A stretch of DNA of 64,000 bases from Streblospio benedicti (taxonomy: Eukaryota; Annelida; Polychaeta; Spionida; Spionidae). The position numbers and the translations under genes are program-made. The notes under the pieces were generated by a model. That model was not told the DNA's origin, made no database searches, and saw nothing but the letters and a program-made list of their open reading frames with translations. The stretch lies in contig CM032666.1 in assembly GCA_019095985.1 (NCBI GenBank), positions 4,789,216-4,853,215 of the forward strand. Reading direction: 5' to 3'. Every line of letters begins with the position of its first letter. Position 1 is the first letter of the stretch. Below, in pieces: positions 60,819 through 64,000 of the stretch.

Positions 60819-62421
60819 CTGAAAAATAAAAGTTATGTCCAATCAATGTGTATATATAGGTCATTTTGATAAATAGAAGGAAACCTACTCAGATATTTCT
60901 CTTTATAACATGTTTCACAGTGACGTTTTGGAGGATGTTCCTCCAGCTTTACCATTTGATGCAGAGTTGGTCACATTCTTTGCCCAACTATAGATTGAAC
61001 CAATCACCTTCTGATCAGGAGTTTGGAACTAAAGTAGTTAAATATTAGGACTTCGTTTTTAAATACTGGTATGCAACCATAAAACAACATGATTTAAAAA
61101 AAAACTTATACCGGTAAATCAACAACTAGTTGTGCAGCATTAGAAGTGTTCAAGCTTAAAATAGGTAAAGATGATATCAATGGACCGATCCGAGCTCTGC
61201 CCACAAATTAAACCAATCAAACATATACATGTGTACTGTTTCGGGGCTGGTGTGCGCAGAATGAAGAAATCATGTTAATGAACTGTGATTATGAAACAGA
61301 CTACAGAAAGATTCAGTACTATAGTGCAAACTTAAAACAATTATAAAGTACCACAAAATCGCTTGTTATTTTTGTGAACATGATTGGAAAGTGATAGAAT
61401 GAAATCTAAATGATAAATACAAAATTGCGACTAGTAGTGTTGAAAAGAGAAAGAGGTTTACAATTTAATATATAAGTATATGATTTTTTCATGGATGAAC
61501 ATCGTTAAAAATATGAAATTCTCAAAAAGAAGGTTATTTCCTGGGGGTTATTTCAAGCCAATGTTTTTGACTTTCATAACAGCATCTTTTCCACCAGGAA
61601 TTGGATTCTTGCTATCATTTGCATGCTTTGTACTTTTTGAGAAATAATATCAATATAGCTATACGGATTATTAGTGGGACATGAACCACAAACTTTGTCC
61701 TTCATTTTCCTCACATTTGTGTCCATCCTGCAAACCTCACATTTGTAAGAGAGAGTTATACTCTTAGAACTACATTATATATCCTTATTAATATATGTAT
61801 TTAACAGCAAGAGCATGCAATCAGCAAATCAGTTATGCATATTCATTTTTTTACACTAGTATTACTTGTTATATTCATGAAAAAACTAGCAAAATGTAGC
61901 AAAAACTGTCTGAGAACGTACATGTACTTTGTGCATGTGTCTTTTTTACGTTAGACCTTAAAAAAACTCGGATCGATTCATAATTAATAATTAGTCTGTT
62001 CACCAAAATATTCCTCTTAACACATAATTACAACCAGTTTATATATACCTACAAGAAAACACGTGTCCCCATAAAAAATAAACAAGTAAAACAAATCTGA
62101 TGGTTGAAAACAACAATGTTTAAATTTGGTATACTGTAAAATTAGAATATTTCGTAGCTATTAAATTTTGCGATTTTCATTTATAAATTATTTTGTGATT
62201 ATTTTATTCTAGTTTTACAGTATGTTTAAACATAATGCACAACCCATCAAAAAGCAGACATTGTTTTTTCACTGGATACCCGATAAACACACAATACCTG
62301 GTGACCAAGGCACTTGTGGGGCCCGGTGATGAATGGCAGGTGGGTGTATGTTGCATCCAGCTCACGCTCCAGGAAACGTTCTGGCTGGAAACTGTCTGGA
62401 TCACTCCATATTGCTGGGTTT
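60669..62421 (-). CDS. Cytochrome P450, last two coding exons
   Basis: Exons 62421-62298 and 60818-60669. They encode the PERF region and the haem-binding loop, then the C-terminal strand, ending in TAG. P450s are haem monooxygenases, usually of the ER membrane. The order (NPAIWSDPDSFQPERFL, FITGPHKCLG, FAKVQIRLVVASLLREF) is unmistakable. The loop fits F-x-x-G-x-x-x-C-x-G with the haem-ligand Cys present, but has His where Arg is usual (GPHKC). The two exons join in phase 0. Earlier exons (helix I, ExxR) must lie beyond the right edge, with the LINE at 62500-63740 inside the intron. Family or clan cannot be set from this part. Confidence 0.88.
62298..62421 (-). CDS. P450 exon with PERF and haem loop
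   Basis: Reads NPAIWSDPDSFQPERFLERE, then PFITGPHKCLGHQ. Acceptor ctcttttag, donor GTATTG. The start phase requires two bases from an exon right of the window's LINE. Confidence 0.9.
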
Positions 62422-62499
62422 CTAAAAGAGGAAAAACAGAATTTACGGTGCTAGATTAAATCATTATGTCACAAAATTCACACGTTCACATTACCACGT

Positions 62500-63740
62500 T
62501 CCTGGAAAGATGTGTAATGAATTAAACTGGGGGGAAAAATTAATAAAGATAGAAAATGTATTGAATACATGGAAAAGGGCTAGACTAACCATTATGGGTA
62601 GAATTGAAGTTATAAAAATTCATGCGATTTCTAAAATAGTGTATATATCAACGGTATTTACCATGCCAAATGAAATTTTGAAATGTTTGAAAATCATGCT
62701 TTACAATTTGGGGGTATGAAAATGATAGATTTAGATGATTTTTTAAGTGTGTTACAAGCTTCATGGACACCCAGATTCCTTAATATTAAAGGAAAATGGC
62801 AAGATCCCTTTTCCATGTTTATTTCTAAAATAAATGCAGATAAAAGGTTTATATAGAAAGAAAACAATTAAAGCATATAGTCTTCTAAATGACAGTGAAT
62901 TTTTTAAATCTACCTGTATCGGAAACATGTATTTTAAAATTGGGAATACATGTTTGTATTTAAAAGAATTGATGAAATATGGTAGGAAGTACGCACAGGA
63001 CTTTGTAAATGATGATTTTAATTTGTTGAATGATGTAGAACTCTTTGGGAGCATCACCAATGAACAAAATGTTGACATTTAAATCAAAATAATCAAAATT
63101 GGTCTCTTCAAAAGACTGAAGAATTTAAGCTTAGTAAACAGTTTAAAGGTAAAGAAAACACCAATCTATAATATATTAGTAAACAACAAAATGGTGGACA
63201 TTAATAATGCCGAGAGTAAGGTATTTTATGATATTCTTTTGTCAAAAAATAATGTTAAAGGAAAATGACGACTTTGTATTCACAGTTATTCAATTTTTAA
63301 AATAGAACAGAAACCTGGAAGCAAATTTATACTGAAAAATTAATAGATATTAAAATTCTGAAATTAAAAGAGTTCAATTTTAAAATCCTGAATAACATCC
63401 TTCCAACTGGAAACTACCTTTCAAAGTTAAAAAATATAAGTAAATATTGTATGGTATGTAGGCAAATAGAAAATTTAGAACACATGGTATATAAATGTGA
63501 AAGAATAAAATTAATATGGGAAAAGGTATCTAATATTTTAAAATGTAATATTATTTTCAAACAAATTATATGTGGATTTATTCACTATGATTCAAGTTCA
63601 AAGTTAAAATGTTTAAACTATATAATTGCAATAATAGCATATTCAATTTTTAAGACAAATTCCATTTGTAAAGTTAACGAAGAAAAGTATGAAGATAAAA
63701 ATATACAACAAATTGTAGAAAATATTTTGTACTATTAACT
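62500..63740 (+). mobile_element. LINE, L1/Tx1-type ORF2 3' part, broken
   Basis: Readable pieces: LNWGEKLIKIENVLNTWKRA followed by RLTIMGRIEVIKIHAISKIV, which is the post-RT segment typical of L1/Tx1 elements; FKILNNILPTGNYLSKL; and the Cys-His cluster YCMVCRQIENLEHMVYKCER. Several frame changes and stops are present. It lies in an intron of the P450 gene, on the opposite strand, and resembles the fragment at 1690-2330. Confidence 0.8.
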
Positions 63741-64000
63741 CATGTTAGAAAAAGTAGATCTTAATGTATTGAAAATTAATTATATTGATAGATTATAATA
63801 TGTATACATAAGCAGTTGCTTCAGGCCCAAACCCCTCATATTACACACGTATGTCTTGTTTATGTGTAGAAAATTTAAGGAAAAAGAATTATTATGAATG
63901 ATTCTTTTTATGATAAATGAATACGAAAGATTGTCATAAAGTATAGAAAATATTGGTGTGAGGACGCACACAAGTAGTATAGAGAGAACTCTATATGGTT

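Noticed and set aside
1-64000. CRISPR arrays, operons, prophage or bacterial gene clusters
   Set aside because: The spliced genes, SINEs and LINEs mark this as animal nuclear DNA; no direct-repeat and spacer array was seen.

Overview
The window is animal nuclear DNA: AT-rich, intron-rich, with single-exon signals scattered over tens of kilobases and many small inverted-repeat transposons, a tRNA-headed SINE and decayed LINEs. The repeat style (including a diverged tandem repeat ending in a 'GACAGGTGAGCTAAT'-like tail, which I associate with bivalve genomes) and the protein set suggest a marine lophotrochozoan, most likely a bivalve mollusc. That placement is inference. There is one 100-N assembly gap.

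Four host genes can be read by joining exons at consensus splice sites. From left to right: (1) the 3' part of a lipocalin gene (minus strand, 294-1574), apparently with more than one lipocalin domain, running off the left edge and carrying an in-frame stop in one exon; (2) a single-pass membrane protein of unrecognised family (minus strand, 6405-14839) with a signal peptide, an EGF-like module, a second Cys-rich module, one membrane helix and a cytoplasmic tail; (3) a complete epsin gene (plus strand, coding 32742-56657), the centre of the window; (4) the last two coding exons of a cytochrome P450 (minus strand, 60669-62421), which continues past the right edge.

The epsin gene is the best-supported model. 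Twelve coding exons join without a phase conflict into 676 codons: ENTH domain, two UIMs, a clathrin box, five DPW motifs, a second clathrin box and three NPF motifs, ending NPFL. About 3.7 kb past that stop there is a second pair of exons that repeats the last two in plan (NPW, clathrin box, then an NPF-rich Gly/Met/Gln tail also ending NPFL), with the same splice phases. The gene therefore seems to carry two alternative C-terminal cassettes; the second would give 710 codons. A 100-N gap inside the gene lies between two nearly identical 1 kb blocks, so a duplicated 66-nt exon there is probably an assembly artefact.

Between and inside these genes are several transposons with clear ends: TA-flanked inverted-repeat elements (11300-11731, 13258-13882), hAT-like elements (20073-21262, 29193-29486), a TTA-flanked Harbinger-like MITE 28 bp after the second epsin stop (56686-57091), a nested pair of inverted-repeat elements (58140-59710), a SINE (25429-25768), L1/Tx1-type LINE fragments (1690-2330, 62500-63740), other LINE 3' ends, a 1 kb segmental duplication carrying an exon of the membrane-protein gene, and a higher-order tandem array (45340-46560). 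Long stretches of intron and intergenic DNA hold nothing I can name.
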